Shown: one piece after another, positions 62,811 through 64,000 of the stretch
Layout of the letters: each line of letters begins with the position of its first letter
How positions within the stretch are numbered: the stretch's first letter is position 1
Made by a program: the position numbers and the translations under genes
Assembly (NCBI RefSeq): GCF_000003195.3
Contig: NC_012877.2
Span: 20,176,294 to 20,240,293, forward strand
Length of the DNA stretch: 64,000 nucleotides
Reading direction: 5' to 3'
From: Sorghum bicolor
Lineage: Eukaryota; Streptophyta; Magnoliopsida; Poales; Poaceae
Notes under the pieces: model-generated
What the model was told of the DNA's origin: nothing
Seen by the model: the letters and a program-made list of their open reading frames with translations, nothing else
Database searches by the model: none

Positions 62811-64000
62811 TGTTGGGTATTTTAAACGCAAACAGAAAAATCCGCAAGCGCACGGATATCGATGTAGATTTCACCCGGGAGTATTCCAGAGTATCGATTT
62901 TCCGCAGGGAACGTGAGTGTACTAAATAAGATCCAAGATCACCCAAGGATAACTATATAATTATTTTTTGTGGGAAGAGAGGAAGTTTCCTGAGAGTTCT
63001 CTAGTTGATCTAAGAATCAAGAATTACTTCAAAGACTATTTATTTCGGGACATCAGAACACTACCCACAGAAAGAGATGAGAAGGGGGCTAGGAAGCTTT
63101 GACTGCGGTCCTACAAACAACGATCCGAACGAGGTGGAATACGTCGACCGTTAGGGCTGTCACTACCCTAGGGCTACCACAACAATCCACAGGATTGGGT
63201 GCAATTCCAGGTAATTGCAAGACTAAACACCACGTCTAATCTATTAATTACTACTCTAGCGTTATAAAGCCTAGAGCACTTGATGCAAGCGGGAATACAA
63301 TAAATAACTTGAATGTAAATAAAAGTAATTAAAGAACTCAGGAATTATGAATTGAAGAACTTGGAGAATGATGAAGAACGAACCATTTGCTGCAAAAGCA
63401 CAATGTTGAGGAAGATCCAACAGATCCGGCTCCTCCGCTCTCCTCTCCTCTTCTCTGTCCCTATTTTCTAGATTACAACTAGAACTAACTAGAACTAGAA
63501 CTAGAGGAACTAGAACTTGAACAAGATGAACTAGAGGGATCCTCTCTACTTGGATGAAGAATTGAAACCCTAACTTTGATTCTATAGAATAGGTATGCTC
63601 TTTAGGGGCCAGGGGGCCTTGCTTATATAGTCATTTCAGATGAATCTAGGCCGTCGGATCAAACCGACATTGATTGAACGGTTATTCTCGATCCTTTAGG
63701 TCGGTGGAGCATGATCCCCGAAGAGGACTCTGATTGGACACCAAAGGGGGGCGGGCGCCCTGGTCTCTCGGGCGGGTGCCCTATGCCAGGCCCCGTTCTG
63801 CCTCCGCTTCGTTCCCGTGGCTTCTGGAGTCTTCTAGATGATAGAAAATTGCGCTTCACGTTAATATCTCTATGTAAACTCGACGTGTGGGCCTTTTCTC
63901 CATATTTCCAAATAACCCCCTGCAGAAATAGACAAACACCAAAACTCGTGGAATTCTGTCAGATAAAACCCTAAGTCTGGGTGTTGGTTGCATTTGGATC
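62811..64000 (-). repeat. Athila-like LTR running off the window
   Basis: Starts TGTTGGGTAT on the plus strand, the reverse complement of the CCCAACA end of the LTR at 2896. U5 hairpin ATCCGCAAGCGCACGGAT at 62840-62857; U3 palindromes GGGCGCCC (63753-63760) and GGGTGCCC (63774-63781), again 21 bp apart. Its sequence to the right edge closely follows the U3 of E and of 2896. Candidate TSD CTAAG at 62806-62810. Confidence 0.85.

Noticed and set aside
59981..64000. LTRs at 59981 and 62811 as the two LTRs of one short element
   Set aside because: The sequence between is only the 3' non-coding region, no PBS precedes the second LTR in the needed orientation, and the LTR ends differ (GTGTCAACA versus CCCAACA).

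Overview
This window is a block of nested transposable elements from a plant nuclear genome, most likely a grass (Poaceae). The evidence is Ty3/gypsy retrotransposons of the Athila and Tat lineages with grass-type LTRs, a Tat element carrying a 'putative gypsy-type transposon' (Transposase_28-like) antisense gene, a plant LINE and two hAT MITE-like elements. I see no host gene, tRNA, rRNA, CRISPR array or bacterial feature. Nearly all coding sequence is broken retrotransposon polyprotein; the one long open frame without an internal stop is the 518-codon accessory ORF of element D. Element letters are mine.

Layout. 1-2895: minus-strand Athila-like pol remnant, split by a solo LTR (754-2107, TSD GTAGT). 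2896-5162: LTR, primer-binding site and gag start of an Athila-like element, then a chimeric break. 5163-9847: non-coding, LTR-like sequence holding a complete hAT element (6127-6787). 9848-15213: 5'-truncated Tat element G (pol, antisense gene, 3' LTR). 15214-16136: 3' end of another Athila-like element, cut by a LINE (16137-17075, minus). Into the LINE went Tat element A (5' LTR from about 17076, with its last in-window part ending at 59980). A's 5' LTR was hit by element D (17130-26311, minus, TSD GAGAT). A's gag was hit by element B (27839-51792, plus, TSD CTCAC). B's 5' LTR was hit by the complete 14.2-kb Tat element C (28013-42236, TSD CATGT), and B's 3' non-coding region by a second hAT element (49423-49961). 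A's antisense gene was hit by Athila-like element E (from 59981, minus), which was itself hit by another LTR at 62811 that runs off the window.

Main biology. B and D are two independent insertions of one 9.18-kb non-autonomous Athila-like family: LTR, tRNA-Asp-type PBS, gag-protease, no RT/RNase H/integrase, then a third ORF with its own TATA box and a predicted leader intron, then polypurine tract and LTR. They would need RT and integrase supplied in trans. Two GGGCGCCC palindromes spaced 21 bp sit upstream of the ORF3 TATA box in both copies, and the same pair recurs in the U3 of most family LTRs here. Tat elements G and C, and probably A, carry an antisense accessory gene between pol and the 3' LTR; in G and C it has its own TATAAATA box. 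Decay is dominated by C-to-T/G-to-A changes, and five protease, RT or integrase active-site codons in A, B and C look lost by the same CpG-to-CpA change.
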